64,000 nucleotides of DNA from Evansella sp. LMS18. GTDB taxonomy: Bacteria; Bacillota; Bacilli; Bacillales; Salisediminibacteriaceae. The stretch covers positions 186,001 to 250,000 of the forward strand of contig NZ_CP093301.1 in the NCBI RefSeq assembly GCF_024362785.1, read 5' to 3'. A model generated the notes under the pieces. That model did no database searches. It was not told where the DNA came from and saw only the letters and a list, made by a program, of their open reading frames with translations. The position numbers were made by a program, and so were the translations under genes. Shown piece after piece: positions 47,386 to 56,873 of the stretch (within the stretch, counting starts at the first letter, position 1; the number at the start of each line of letters is the position of its first letter).

Positions 47386-48747
47386 CTACTGTATTAAGTT
47401 TTTCACAGCACCAACAAAGTGGTCTCCCCGCTCTTCAAAGGTCCTGAACTGATCCCAGGATGCGCACGCTGGAGAAAGAAGAATGATATCTCCTGGAGAG
47501 GACTGTGCGTAAGCTGCCGGCACTGCCTCAGAAAGCACCGAAGTTTTTTCAACTGCCGGCACACCTGCCTCTGCCGCTGCATCAGCTATCTTTGCGGCTG
47601 TCTCCCCATAAGTAATAACGGCTTTAACATTCTGTCTTAAGTACGGAACCAACCCGGTGAAAGGAACGCCTCTGTCAAGGCCTCCTGCAATCAAAACAAC
47701 CGATTTTCCTTCAAATGCTTTTAAAGAGGTTATTGCGGCAGGAACATTCGTTGCTTTTGAATTATTATAAAAGCTTCTTCCTTCGTACTCTGTCACAAAC
47801 TGGAGACGGTGCTCAACACCGCTGAACATTCGCAGAACATCCTTCATTCTGTCCTTCAAAGCACCTGATAAATAAGCTGCTGCTGCCGCTGCAAGGCCGT
47901 TTGCAATATTATGTTCCCCAGGAAGAGACATTTCCTCTGCTTTGATAAGTCTTTCGCCGAACACCTCAAGCCAGCCATCCCTGATACATGCCCCTTCTTC
48001 TAAAACAGTCTTCGTTGAGAAAGGAACTTTTCTGGCAGGGGTGCGTCCAGCGAGCCCGCTCACCGTCTCATCGTCAGCATTGTAAATAAAGAAATCATTT
48101 TCTTTCTGATTGGCAAAAACTTTTGCTTTTGCCTCTATGTATTCACTCATAGAACCATGATAATCGAGATGGGCCTCCACAATGTTCAGGAGAATGGAGA
48201 TCTTTGGACGAAATTCCTTCGTCCCAAGCAGCTGAAAACTTGAAAGCTCTGTTACCATTATATTTTCACTGGTAGCATTCTGTGCCACCTCACAGGCAAC
48301 CTCGCCTATATTTCCTGCTATTAACGGCTCTCGTTTTCCGCCTTTAAGCATCTCAAATAAATAAGTGGTAGTTGTTGTCTTACCGTTGGAACCAGTGATA
48401 CCGATAATTTCCGCCTCACTCACCTCATAAGCAAGTTCCATTTCTGTTATAACAGGTATCCCTTTCTGTTCCGCGGCTGACACGAGAGGATTATCGTAAC
48501 GTATACCCGGGTTTTTCACCACATAGTCAAGCTCATCATGAACAAGCTCCACCGGATGGGAACCGCATACTACGTTGGCCCCCTTTTCCTTCAGCTGCTG
48601 TGCTTCTTTATTTTTTTCAAAAGGCTCCCGGTCGTTCACTGTAACTTCTGCGCCCAGATCCAGCAGGAGTTCAGCAGCAGCCGTACCGCTTTTGGCAAGG
48701 CCGAGCACAAGAATTCTTTTACCCTGGAATTTTGTTGTCTTTTTCAT
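47386..48747 (-). CDS. murD: UDP-N-acetylmuramoylalanine-D-glutamate ligase
   Basis: Adds D-Glu to UDP-MurNAc-L-Ala. The 453-residue product begins [21 protein letters not shown], with a Rossmann domain, ATPase P-loop IIGITGSNGKTTTT, NIVEAHLDYHGSMSEY and the C-terminal RLQFV..YNNSKATN. The ATG at 48745-48747 overlaps the mraY stop (TAATG). The P-loop here is normal, in contrast with the MurF-like neighbour. Confidence 0.96.
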   Translation of the reverse strand: MKKTTKFQGKRILVLGLAKSGTAAAELLLDLGAEVTVNDREPFEKNKEAQQLKEKGANVVCGSHPVELVHDELDYVVKNPGIRYDNPLVSAAEQKGIPVITEMELAYEVSEAEIIGITGSNGKTTTTTYLFEMLKGGKREPLIAGNIGEVACEVAQNATSENIMVTELSSFQLLGTKEFRPKISILLNIVEAHLDYHGSMSEYIEAKAKVFANQKENDFFIYNADDETVSGLAGRTPARKVPFSTKTVLEEGACIRDGWLEVFGERLIKAEEMSLPGEHNIANGLAAAAAAYLSGALKDRMKDVLRMFSGVEHRLQFVTEYEGRSFYNNSKATNVPAAITSLKAFEGKSVVLIAGGLDRGVPFTGLVPYLRQNVKAVITYGETAAKIADAAAEAGVPAVEKTSVLSEAVPAAYAQSSPGDIILLSPACASWDQFRTFEERGDHFVGAVKNLIQ

Positions 48748-49733
48748 TAGATGAACACCTCTAAGTAAACTAAATAAACGCCGATAACAGCGAGCAGGAA
48801 TCCTACAAGCCAGAATGTAACAACAACACGCCATTCACTCCAGCCGGACAGCTCGTAATGGTGATGAAGCGGACTCATTTTAAATACCCGCTTACCTGTT
48901 GTTTTAAACGCTATAACCTGAATGATAACAGAAAGAGTTTCGATGACGAAAACTCCGCCAATTACGATAAGCAGCAGTTCCATTTTTGTAAGAATGGCAA
49001 TCATGGCAAGTGCTCCGCCAAGGGCAAGAGACCCTGTATCACCCATAAAAACTTTTGCCGGATGCGCATTAAAAACTAAAAATCCTAAGACCGCACCGAC
49101 TACCGCCACGGAAAAAATAGAGACGGTGTATAAAGACAGAGAATAAGCGATGATAGCAAAGGCACCAAAGGCAATAGCCGATGTCCCTGCCACAAGGCCG
49201 TCCAGCCCGTCTGTGAGGTTAACCGCATTGGATGCCCCTACAAGCATGACGATAATTAAAGGAAGATAAAGCCAGCCTATATCAAGGGAAAATCCTGTTC
49301 CAGGTACAATGATTTCTGTAGAGAGATCTGTCTGAAATAGCAGAACTGCATAAACGATTGCAGCAATCGCTACCTGGCCAAGGAACTTTTGTTTCGAAGT
49401 AAGGCCGAGGTTTCTTTTCTTAACTACTTTGATAAAATCATCAAGAAATCCTAATAGACCGAAACCAAAAGTAACAAAGATAAGAAGAAGAATTTCCACA
49501 TCCACAGAATGGAAAAATCCTGCGATGACCAAAGCGGAAATAATAAGTGAAAACATGATCATAATACCGCCCATCGTTGGTGTTCCGCTTTTCTTCTGGT
49601 GGGACTTCGGGCCTTCATCCCGGATACTCTGGCCGAATTTCAGCCTTCTTAAAAAAGGTATAAAAATTGGTGAAACTGCTACAGTGATGATAAAAGATAA
49701 TATTAGTGTATATAATAAGCCTTGTTCCAGCAT
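48747..49733 (-). CDS. mraY: Phospho-N-acetylmuramoyl-pentapeptide transferase MraY
   Basis: Transfers phospho-MurNAc-pentapeptide to undecaprenyl phosphate, making lipid I. The 328-residue product has about ten membrane helices, the substrate motif [16 protein letters not shown], catalytic Asp motifs FLDDFIKV and [10 protein letters not shown], and HHHYEL near the C-terminus. The ATG at 49733 follows AAAGGAG. It is separated from the MurF-like gene by 159 bp. Confidence 0.96.
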   Translation of the reverse strand: MLEQGLLYTLILSFIITVAVSPIFIPFLRRLKFGQSIRDEGPKSHQKKSGTPTMGGIMIMFSLIISALVIAGFFHSVDVEILLLIFVTFGFGLLGFLDDFIKVVKKRNLGLTSKQKFLGQVAIAAIVYAVLLFQTDLSTEIIVPGTGFSLDIGWLYLPLIIVMLVGASNAVNLTDGLDGLVAGTSAIAFGAFAIIAYSLSLYTVSIFSVAVVGAVLGFLVFNAHPAKVFMGDTGSLALGGALAMIAILTKMELLLIVIGGVFVIETLSVIIQVIAFKTTGKRVFKMSPLHHHYELSGWSEWRVVVTFWLVGFLLAVIGVYLVYLEVFI

Positions 49734-49892
49734 AACAGGAACTCCTTTCTGTACTGCGCCCGGTTGAAATACCCGGTATTCTGTGATTACTGCCTCCGGA
49801 AACAACAAACTTGAAGCCTTTTTGCAGGCTCCACTGTTCATTCGAAGGCTTTGTTAAAGCTCTGCTGATGAGTGCGTTTCAAGGTACTCGCG

Positions 49893-50555
49893 CTATTTGG
49901 AAAAAGAAAAGCTTTCCAGCTTCTCTGCAGCTGCTTCTGCAGGCAGGCCCAAATGCACGCAAACGGCAACAGCGTATGCTGCATATTTAATATGCTGTAG
50001 TTCCGAGCTGTTTATTTGAAACCGAAGCCTGATGCCTTCAATCGAAAATTCACTGTTGTCAGGACCTGTCTCTTCCACCGAATGTATTTTAAAGAGACAG
50101 CCATCTGAAAAACCCGCTTTGACAGCGTCTGCCTTCCATTCCCGGTCAAGAAGAGGATCGTCCCCGTCTAAAATAAGACTTGCTGAAGCCTTCATCAAGT
50201 TTTCAGCCAGGGAAATGATACCCTTTGTTTGATTTTTATCACCGGCGCCCTCGACCCCTGTAATAACATTGAAGCCCGGCTGAAGAACCTGGAAAAGCTC
50301 AGCTGCTGTTTCCTCGTCCTGGGGATCTGTTTCAAAGATATAAACATCTGTGCCTTCCGGGAGCTGAAGAAGGGACAGAAAAGCAGCAGCAGGATCAGAC
50401 ACACTGCCTGCTGTCGCTTCTGTTTTAAAATGATTCTCAAGCATCGCTTCAATCAGCTTAATAACAGTGGTTCTTTTCCCACTCCCGGTTACAGCGATTA
50501 CCACAGGCTCCAGGTCGATAAGATAATCTCTTGCCATATCTCTGAAACCCTTCAT
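49893..50555 (-). CDS. Truncated MurF-like Mur-ligase protein, probably catalytically inactive
   Basis: The 220-residue protein corresponds only to the central ATPase domain of Mur ligases, in the position of murF. Real MurF is about 450 residues with N- and C-terminal domains; both are absent and there is no room for the C-domain before mraY. The P-loop, expected as TGSNGKTTT, reads TGSGKRTTV: Asn is lost and Arg is inserted before Thr. The NNEIG-type switch and the metal His of NVGEAH are gone (ITGVEGAGDK), although LILDGDDPLL still resembles the NADDP motif. The ATG overlaps the murE stop (TAATG), so it is coupled to murE. No frameshift was found. It may be a pseudo-enzyme or a decaying gene; functional murF is presumably elsewhere, next to ddl as in B. 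subtilis. Confidence 0.75.
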   Translation of the reverse strand: MKGFRDMARDYLIDLEPVVIAVTGSGKRTTVIKLIEAMLENHFKTEATAGSVSDPAAAFLSLLQLPEGTDVYIFETDPQDEETAAELFQVLQPGFNVITGVEGAGDKNQTKGIISLAENLMKASASLILDGDDPLLDREWKADAVKAGFSDGCLFKIHSVEETGPDNSEFSIEGIRLRFQINSSELQHIKYAAYAVAVCVHLGLPAEAAAEKLESFSFSK

Positions 50556-52024
50556 TACTGTCTCGCCTCCGCTGCCGCTTCCCTTGCAGTTTCTCTGTCA
50601 TCAAAATGGTAATTCACTTTACCTATTGTCTGGTATGTTTCATGGCCTTTCCCGGCAATCAGGATAATCTCATCTTTTTCTGCTCTTCGGACTGCCTCAT
50701 AAATAGCTTCCCTGCGATTTTCAATTACTGTATAAGAAGAACCGCTCATACCCGCTTTCATATGTTCAATGATCACAGCAGGGTCCTCTGAACGAGGATT
50801 ATCGGAAGTTAAGTACACAAAGTCAGCCAGCTGTTCTGCTATTTTTGCCATTTCAGGCCGTTTTGTTTTATCTCTGTCTCCACCGCAGCCAACGACAACC
50901 GAAACCTTCCCTTTCGCAAATTCCCTTATGGTCTCAAGAACGTTCTGAAGGCTGTCTGGTGTATGTGCATAGTCGACTATAACATGGAAGTCTTCTTCGA
51001 GGGCAACTCTTTCAAACCTTCCTGCCACACCCTCTACGGACGATAAACTTCCGGCAATAGTCTTTATGCCGACACCGGTTACATACGCAGCCGCTGCTGC
51101 TGCGAGGGCATTGTATACAGAGAACCGCCCAGTCATTTTTAAGGTGATTTCCTCACGTTCTTCTCCGATAGTCAGATCAAAAGCTGTCCCCCGCTCTGTT
51201 ATCCTTATGTTTTCTGCTTTCATATCTGCATCATTATCAATGCCGTATGTTAAAAGGGGCGCAGCAGTCATGGTCTGAATCAAACCGGCCGTTTTATCAT
51301 CTGCATTAATTACTGCTCTAGGCTGCCTTCCTTCTTCATAGCCGTTTCCAAGCTGTGCAAAAAGCAAGCCTTTAGCTCTGGCATAATTGTCCATTGTTTC
51401 GTGGAAATCAAGATGATCCTGCGACAAGTTTGTAAAAACAGCCACATCAAATTGGGCACCATGTGTCCTCCCAAGCTCCAGGGCATGGGAGGAAACCTCC
51501 ATAGCCACTGCCTCCACACCTTCATCAACCATACTGGCAAAACTTTTTTGTAAAGTGAGAGATTCAGGTGTTGTGTTCGCAGTGGTAACTTCCTTACCTG
51601 CATACCTCATATACATCGTGCCTATGATTCCCGTATTTATTTTGTGATCTGTAAGTATCTTTTCAATTAAGTGGGTAACCGTAGTTTTCCCATTTGTTCC
51701 TGTCACGCCGATCAGATGGAGCTTTGTTGTAGGATAACCGTAGAATGCTGCCGATAAAAGAGCCATTGCCCTTTTTGAGTCTTTCACCTTAATTACCGGA
51801 ACACTGACAGAAACATCCTCTTCGGCTATTATCGCAGCTGCGCCTTTTTCGGCAGCCTGCTGTGCATAATCGTGTCCATCCACCGTATAGCCTTTAACAC
51901 AAAAGAAAAGCCCCCCTTCAGTAACTTCCCGGGAGTCCATATATAATTCCTTAATGAGGGGGTCCTCATTGCTCTTAGTCTCATAGGAAGGGAGTCTTCC
52001 TAATAGTTTGCTCAACTGCATCAT
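50555..52024 (-). CDS. murE: UDP-N-acetylmuramoyl-tripeptide synthetase (meso-DAP adding) MurE
   Basis: Adds meso-diaminopimelate to UDP-MurNAc-L-Ala-D-Glu. The 489-residue protein has an intact P-loop GVTGTNGKTTV, TTPESLTLQKSFASM, the carbamylated-Lys region ARAKGLLF and the DNPRSEDP motif characteristic of DAP-specific MurE. The wall is therefore inferred to be DAP-type. The stop codon overlaps the MurF-like ATG. Confidence 0.97.
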   Translation of the reverse strand: MMQLSKLLGRLPSYETKSNEDPLIKELYMDSREVTEGGLFFCVKGYTVDGHDYAQQAAEKGAAAIIAEEDVSVSVPVIKVKDSKRAMALLSAAFYGYPTTKLHLIGVTGTNGKTTVTHLIEKILTDHKINTGIIGTMYMRYAGKEVTTANTTPESLTLQKSFASMVDEGVEAVAMEVSSHALELGRTHGAQFDVAVFTNLSQDHLDFHETMDNYARAKGLLFAQLGNGYEEGRQPRAVINADDKTAGLIQTMTAAPLLTYGIDNDADMKAENIRITERGTAFDLTIGEEREEITLKMTGRFSVYNALAAAAAAYVTGVGIKTIAGSLSSVEGVAGRFERVALEEDFHVIVDYAHTPDSLQNVLETIREFAKGKVSVVVGCGGDRDKTKRPEMAKIAEQLADFVYLTSDNPRSEDPAVIIEHMKAGMSGSSYTVIENRREAIYEAVRRAEKDEIILIAGKGHETYQTIGKVNYHFDDRETAREAAAEARQ

Positions 52025-52103
52025 TTTATCCCTCTTTCCTGCCTGTTCACATGCTGCCCCTGTTTTTTTGAAAATGGAGCATTTTTAACTCATAACTTTC
52101 ATT

Positions 52104-54041
52104 TTACTGTTCCTCTTCTTTTTTGTCACCCATATATATTCTGATTACTGAACCGGCTTTTATCCTGACTCCCGGCTCCGGGGACTGAACAAGTACTTCC
52201 TTGCCTTCTCCCGACACATCAAGCTTCAGCTCATAGTAAGCCTCATGGATATCCTTCATCGTTCTTCCGATAAGATCCGGTACTTCCACAAGAGGTTCGT
52301 CATTCCACATTCTCTCTTTCTCTATTTGTTCCGCCCTTCTTTCAACACCAAGGGCACGAAGGCCGTCTTCCATAATATTCCCTACAATAGGCGCAGCAAC
52401 AGTTCCACCAAATTGCACTGTGTTTTTCGGGTTGTCCACAGCAACGTAGACAACAATCTGTGGATCATCTGCAGGAGCGAATCCGATAAAGGAAACGATG
52501 TGGTTGTTTTCCAGGTATCTTCCGCCCTGCGCTTTCTGGGCAGTACCTGTCTTCCCGCCAACACGATAGCCATCTACATAAGCTCCTCTTCCTGTTCCTT
52601 TAGCTACAACATGTTCAAGGGCTCTCCTGATTTCGGCAGATGTTTCCTCCGAGATCACCTGTTTTTTCAGAACCGGCGAGGTATTTGCAATCACTTCTTC
52701 CGTGGCCGGATTAACCCACTCTTTCGCAAGATAAGGCTGATACAGATTACCGCCATTTACCGCTGCTGCCACTGCAGCAACCTGCTGTATCGGAGTTACC
52801 GACACCCCCTGGCCGAACGCGGTGGTTGCAAGCTCCAGCGGCCCCACATTTTCCAGGTCAAACAGTATCCCTTTCCCTTCCCCTTGCAAATCTATGCCTG
52901 TTTTGCTTCCAAATCCAAAATCGTTAATATATTTAAATAAAGTATCTTTGCCAAGACGTTCACCTAAAACAACAAAACCCGGGTTACATGAATTCTGGAC
53001 AACTTCAAGAAAGGTTTGTGAACCATGGCCTCCTTTTTTCCAGCAGCGGAGCCGGTGGCCTGAAACTTCTATATGCCCAGGATCGTGGAAATTATCTTTA
53101 TCAAGATCTACTTTCCCTTCTTCGAGGGCGGCAGCAAGCGTGATGATCTTGAAGGTGGATCCTGGCTCATACTGGCTCCAGACCGGCTTATTCTGATTGT
53201 AAATTTCAGGAGGCACTTCTTTAAATCGTTCCGGATCGTAATCGGGGCGGGAAGACATTCCGAGAATTTCTCCTGTATTCGGGTCCATTGCAATTGCCAT
53301 CGCTCCGTCAGGATTGTATGTAGCTTCTGCAATATCCAGTTCCCTTTCTATTATCGTCTGAATCCTCGTATCTATTGTTAATTTTAAGTGTTGGCCGTCC
53401 ACCGGCTCTGTATACTCGTCGGCTAAATTCGGCATTCTTCTCCCCTTAGCATCTGAGTAGAAAGAGACGAACCCTGGCTGGCCAGAAAGCTGTTCATCAT
53501 AATAGAGTTCAAGTCCTGTCAGCCCCTGATTATCTATTCCCGCAAAGCCCAGCACATGGGATAAGTACTTCCCAAATGGATAGTGGCGTTTATTATCTTC
53601 CGCAATATAAACACCGTCCAGCTTTAAATCCCTGACTTTCTGCGCCAGTTCATTGCTCATTTTTCTGCCCTCAGGATTCATTCGCACGATCGAAGCTTTT
53701 TTTGTAACTAATTCATACGCCTTTTTTTCATCCATCGATAATACTTGGGCAAGTTCCCCTGCCACTTCTGCCGGCTCTTTTACCTGGCGGGGCACTACCA
53801 ATACAGATGGCGCACTTATATTAGTAGCAAGAGGTATTCCGTTCCGGTCCAGAATCTCCCCTCTTTTCGCTTCGAATGGGATATTACGGCTCCAGGAGTC
53901 CTCCGCCCGGGATGAGATATCATCTCCTATTACAAGTTGTACGTAAGCGAGTCTTATTATCATTACCATAAAAACCACAAGACCGGCACACAGGGCAAAA
54001 ATAAGTCTTTTTCTAACTGTTACGTTGGATACACGTTTCAT
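52104..54041 (-). CDS. spoVD: Sporulation penicillin-binding protein SpoVD
   Basis: Class B PBP, a transpeptidase for spore cortex, working with SpoVE. The 645-residue product has a signal-anchor helix (LIFALCAGLVVFMVMIIRLAY), a dimerisation domain, transpeptidase motifs STFK, SCN and KTGTAQK, and one C-terminal PASTA domain (VEVPDLIGRTMKDIHE). The single PASTA and GRGAYVDGYRVGGKTG fit SpoVD. The ATG at 54041 follows CGGGGGGTTC. A hairpin before the gene separates it from pbpB. Confidence 0.95.
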   Translation of the reverse strand: MKRVSNVTVRKRLIFALCAGLVVFMVMIIRLAYVQLVIGDDISSRAEDSWSRNIPFEAKRGEILDRNGIPLATNISAPSVLVVPRQVKEPAEVAGELAQVLSMDEKKAYELVTKKASIVRMNPEGRKMSNELAQKVRDLKLDGVYIAEDNKRHYPFGKYLSHVLGFAGIDNQGLTGLELYYDEQLSGQPGFVSFYSDAKGRRMPNLADEYTEPVDGQHLKLTIDTRIQTIIERELDIAEATYNPDGAMAIAMDPNTGEILGMSSRPDYDPERFKEVPPEIYNQNKPVWSQYEPGSTFKIITLAAALEEGKVDLDKDNFHDPGHIEVSGHRLRCWKKGGHGSQTFLEVVQNSCNPGFVVLGERLGKDTLFKYINDFGFGSKTGIDLQGEGKGILFDLENVGPLELATTAFGQGVSVTPIQQVAAVAAAVNGGNLYQPYLAKEWVNPATEEVIANTSPVLKKQVISEETSAEIRRALEHVVAKGTGRGAYVDGYRVGGKTGTAQKAQGGRYLENNHIVSFIGFAPADDPQIVVYVAVDNPKNTVQFGGTVAAPIVGNIMEDGLRALGVERRAEQIEKERMWNDEPLVEVPDLIGRTMKDIHEAYYELKLDVSGEGKEVLVQSPEPGVRIKAGSVIRIYMGDKKEEEQ

Positions 54042-54155
54042 ACCGAACCCCCCGTTATGGGCAAAATTTAGGTTCCTCTCCTGCATGGAGAAAACCACTG
54101 CGGCAGTTTTTACAGGGATATGAGATGTAAAAACACTCCGGCTTGGTTCAGACAT

Positions 54156-54192
54156 ATGAAAACAAAGGACAGGATAGAACCTGTCCTTTGTT
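54156..54192 (-). terminator. Hairpin between pbpB and spoVD
   Basis: A perfect 13-bp stem AACAAAGGACAGG/CCTGTCCTTTGTT with loop TTCTAT is followed by TTCAT. The T-run is short, so termination may be partial. spoVD in B. subtilis has its own sporulation promoter. Confidence 0.7.
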
Positions 54193-54225
54193 ATTTACAT
54201 GCATATACGTAATTTAAAAGCTTCA

Positions 54226-56457
54226 CTAATCCATGAAAAACTCTTCTTCCTCGTCGTTTCCATCTTCCTCAGCTTCTTCATTTTCTTCCACTGATTCTTC
54301 CAGGTCATCCTCAGCTTCTTCTTCCCGTTCTCCAGGGACAGAAAGAGCGGCCTTAATCCGGTCGGCACCTGCAAGGCTGGTTCCAGGGTCCGGTGTCTGG
54401 GAATAAACAAAACCATTCCCGGATGTTTCAGCAGTAATCCCGGTAAGCTCCTGGAAAGCAAATAAATATCTCTGTGGCCAGTCATTCATGTCAGGCATCA
54501 GGATTTCTTCGCTATCTGTCATTAACAGCACTTTTTCACCGTTAAGAATTCCCATGCCCGGGTTAGGAAACTGCCCTGTAATCTCAGTACCCTCTCCGAT
54601 AAGGAATGGTTTCAGGCCAGCATCTTTAAGGTGCTCTGCAGCCTCTTCTGCAGCTGCGCCTGTGAAGTCTTCAAGTATATTTGCCTCATCTTCGTTATTT
54701 CCGATTGTTTCTGTAGGAGCGATATTTAAATACTGAAGACTCTGGTTCATTACCGATTTGAATATCATTGACACAGGAAGGTTTCCAGGTTCATCAAGAT
54801 CCAGCTTCGGCCGGTCAACAGCCACGTACACAATGACTTCCGGGTCCTCTGCAGGCGCCATGCCCAGGAAGGAATAAATAAAATTACCGTGCCCTGTCAT
54901 GTATCCTGGTCCGTCCTCACGGATAATTTCAGCCGTTCCGGTTTTTCCCGCAACATTGAATCCTTCTATTGCATAGGGCCTGCCTGTACCGTCTTCATCT
55001 GAAACAACTGTTTCCATAAGCTCCAGCACCTGGCTGGCAGTCTCTTCAGAAACCGGATTGCCAGCAGCTTCTGGTTCTCCTTCCACAATCATCTCTCCGC
55101 TGTCGCTATTCACTATTTTGTCGATAATGTAAGGCTTCATCATCGTTCCATTATTCGCAATCGCTGTAGCTGCCTGCACCTGCTGAATCGGGGTTACTGC
55201 ACTACCCTGGCCAAAAGAAGTCGTGGCAGCGTCACTGCGCCATTGCCTTGCAATCTGGCTGTTTGCTTCATTAGGCAGTTCAATCCCGGTAGGTGAGTTA
55301 AATCCAAACTTGTCTATATACTCATATAATTTATCAGGACCAAGCTTATCCAGGGCAAGGATGGACATAGCCACGTTCGATGAACGCCGGAAGCCCTCAT
55401 CATAACTGATTTCTCCCCACCCTCCTCTATAGTGGTCCCTGATCGAATGGTCGCCAAGTTCATAGGAACCTGACTTGAATAAATCGTCCCCGTTATATAC
55501 ACCTTCTTCAATGGCCGCAGCAACAGTGAATATCTTCATCGTAGAGCCAGGTTCGTACCTGGAGGAAATATTATAGTTGGTGTAATTCTCGATGGATTCA
55601 TACTGGTTCGGATTGAAGCTGGGGCGGTTGGACATGCCAAGTATCTCGCCGGTCTTCGCATTGGCAACCACAGTCATAACCCGTTCCGGGCTGAACTCTT
55701 CTTCCACCTGGTTCATTGTCTGTTCAATTGCCATCTGGATTCGCGTGTCCAGCGTCAAATAAACATCGTTCCCATTTTCAGGGGGATCAATAATTTCATC
55801 AGCGTTTGGAAGCCTGCGGTTCCTGCCGTCCTTCTGATAGGAAATGCTGCCCTCTTCTTCCTGCAAATAGTCATTCAGGCTGCTTTCCAGTCCCATTCTC
55901 GCCTCGGACATATCACGTTCTGTATAGCCAAGAATGTGGGAAGCAAACATTTGTTTAGGATAGTATCTCCTTGGATCAGTCCTCAGCTGGATTCCTGACA
56001 GCTCAAGCGCTTCGATTTCTTCTTTCGTTTCATAACTTAAAAACTTCGCCTTTGGACCAAGCTCCACCTGCACCCGGCCGTTTTCAATCCCCGAAGTGAG
56101 GTAGCCTTCAATAACAGACTGTTCGATGTCGAGTACAGTGCTCAGTTTTCTTGCGGTCTCCGCAGGATCCTCCACCCGGTCGCTATATCTATCATCCAGA
56201 ATAGCAACTACTGAGTACGAGGTAACTTCTTCTGCCAGGGCATCCCCATTCCTGTCAAAAATGGTGCCTCGCTTCCCCTCCAGAACTCTCGTCTGGGACC
56301 ATCTTTGTTCAATAATCTCCTGCAAATCATGCCCCTGGACTTCCTTGGCAGCCTGGATATAAATAAATCTTGTAAAAAGAAGCGCTGTTCCGAGTATGAC
56401 TACCACAAACACGAACAGCGCTCTTTTGGTCACTAAAGGGCTCTTTCTCTCTTCCAT
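54226..56457 (-). CDS. pbpB: Division penicillin-binding protein PBP2B
   Basis: Class B transpeptidase essential for septum formation. The 743-residue protein has a membrane anchor (ALFVFVVVILGTALLFTRF), the active-site STMK, SSN and KTGTAEI motifs, and two C-terminal PASTA repeats (ANILEDFTGAAAEEAAEHLK and MPDMNDWPQRYLFAFQE). After the PASTA repeats comes a strongly acidic tail of about 35 residues (EREEEAEDDLEE onwards) that I do not recall from B. subtilis PBP2B. The ATG at 56457 is chosen for the GGGGG upstream. Confidence 0.95.
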   Translation of the reverse strand: MEERKSPLVTKRALFVFVVVILGTALLFTRFIYIQAAKEVQGHDLQEIIEQRWSQTRVLEGKRGTIFDRNGDALAEEVTSYSVVAILDDRYSDRVEDPAETARKLSTVLDIEQSVIEGYLTSGIENGRVQVELGPKAKFLSYETKEEIEALELSGIQLRTDPRRYYPKQMFASHILGYTERDMSEARMGLESSLNDYLQEEEGSISYQKDGRNRRLPNADEIIDPPENGNDVYLTLDTRIQMAIEQTMNQVEEEFSPERVMTVVANAKTGEILGMSNRPSFNPNQYESIENYTNYNISSRYEPGSTMKIFTVAAAIEEGVYNGDDLFKSGSYELGDHSIRDHYRGGWGEISYDEGFRRSSNVAMSILALDKLGPDKLYEYIDKFGFNSPTGIELPNEANSQIARQWRSDAATTSFGQGSAVTPIQQVQAATAIANNGTMMKPYIIDKIVNSDSGEMIVEGEPEAAGNPVSEETASQVLELMETVVSDEDGTGRPYAIEGFNVAGKTGTAEIIREDGPGYMTGHGNFIYSFLGMAPAEDPEVIVYVAVDRPKLDLDEPGNLPVSMIFKSVMNQSLQYLNIAPTETIGNNEDEANILEDFTGAAAEEAAEHLKDAGLKPFLIGEGTEITGQFPNPGMGILNGEKVLLMTDSEEILMPDMNDWPQRYLFAFQELTGITAETSGNGFVYSQTPDPGTSLAGADRIKAALSVPGEREEEAEDDLEESVEENEEAEEDGNDEEEEFFMD

Positions 56458-56492
56458 ATACCCTGCCCCCATTCAAACTCCTGCTGGTAAAA

Positions 56493-56858
56493 TTATTCAT
56501 TCTGGTGGGTAAATCTTACGTTCTCCTCATTCAGAACCATTCCCATGTCTTTAGCTTCGGATAAAATACGCTCCGGATCCGACAGTTCCATCACTTGCAG
56601 GCTCAGCGCTTCATTGACTCCTGTCTGCTGGCTGATTTCCACCTCAGTCTGCTGGATTTGGTGGTTCGTCATATAAATGGATGCATAATTAGATAAAATT
56701 AAACACAGGACAAACACAAAAGCCGCGGAAGCCACTATGTAAATCAGCTTCTCTCCCTTTGTCACTCTCCCTTTATAAACCCTTTTTGTTACAGTTCTTC
56801 TCTCTCGCTGCGGCTGTACAGAAGTGTATGGAGCCTGTTTTTGTACAAGTGGACTCAT
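56493..56858 (-). CDS. ftsL: Cell division protein FtsL
   Basis: Bitopic division protein of 121 residues: basic cytoplasmic head (RERRTVTKRVYKGRVTKGEK), one membrane helix (LIYIVASAAFVFVLCLILSN, about 37-57) and an external leucine-zipper-like coiled coil (IQQTEVEISQQTGVNEALSL, then DPERILSEAKDMGM). The order rsmH-ftsL-pbpB is conserved. Confidence 0.93.
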   Translation of the reverse strand: MSPLVQKQAPYTSVQPQRERRTVTKRVYKGRVTKGEKLIYIVASAAFVFVLCLILSNYASIYMTNHQIQQTEVEISQQTGVNEALSLQVMELSDPERILSEAKDMGMVLNEENVRFTHQNE

Positions 56859-56873
56859 ATATCATACCCCCGG

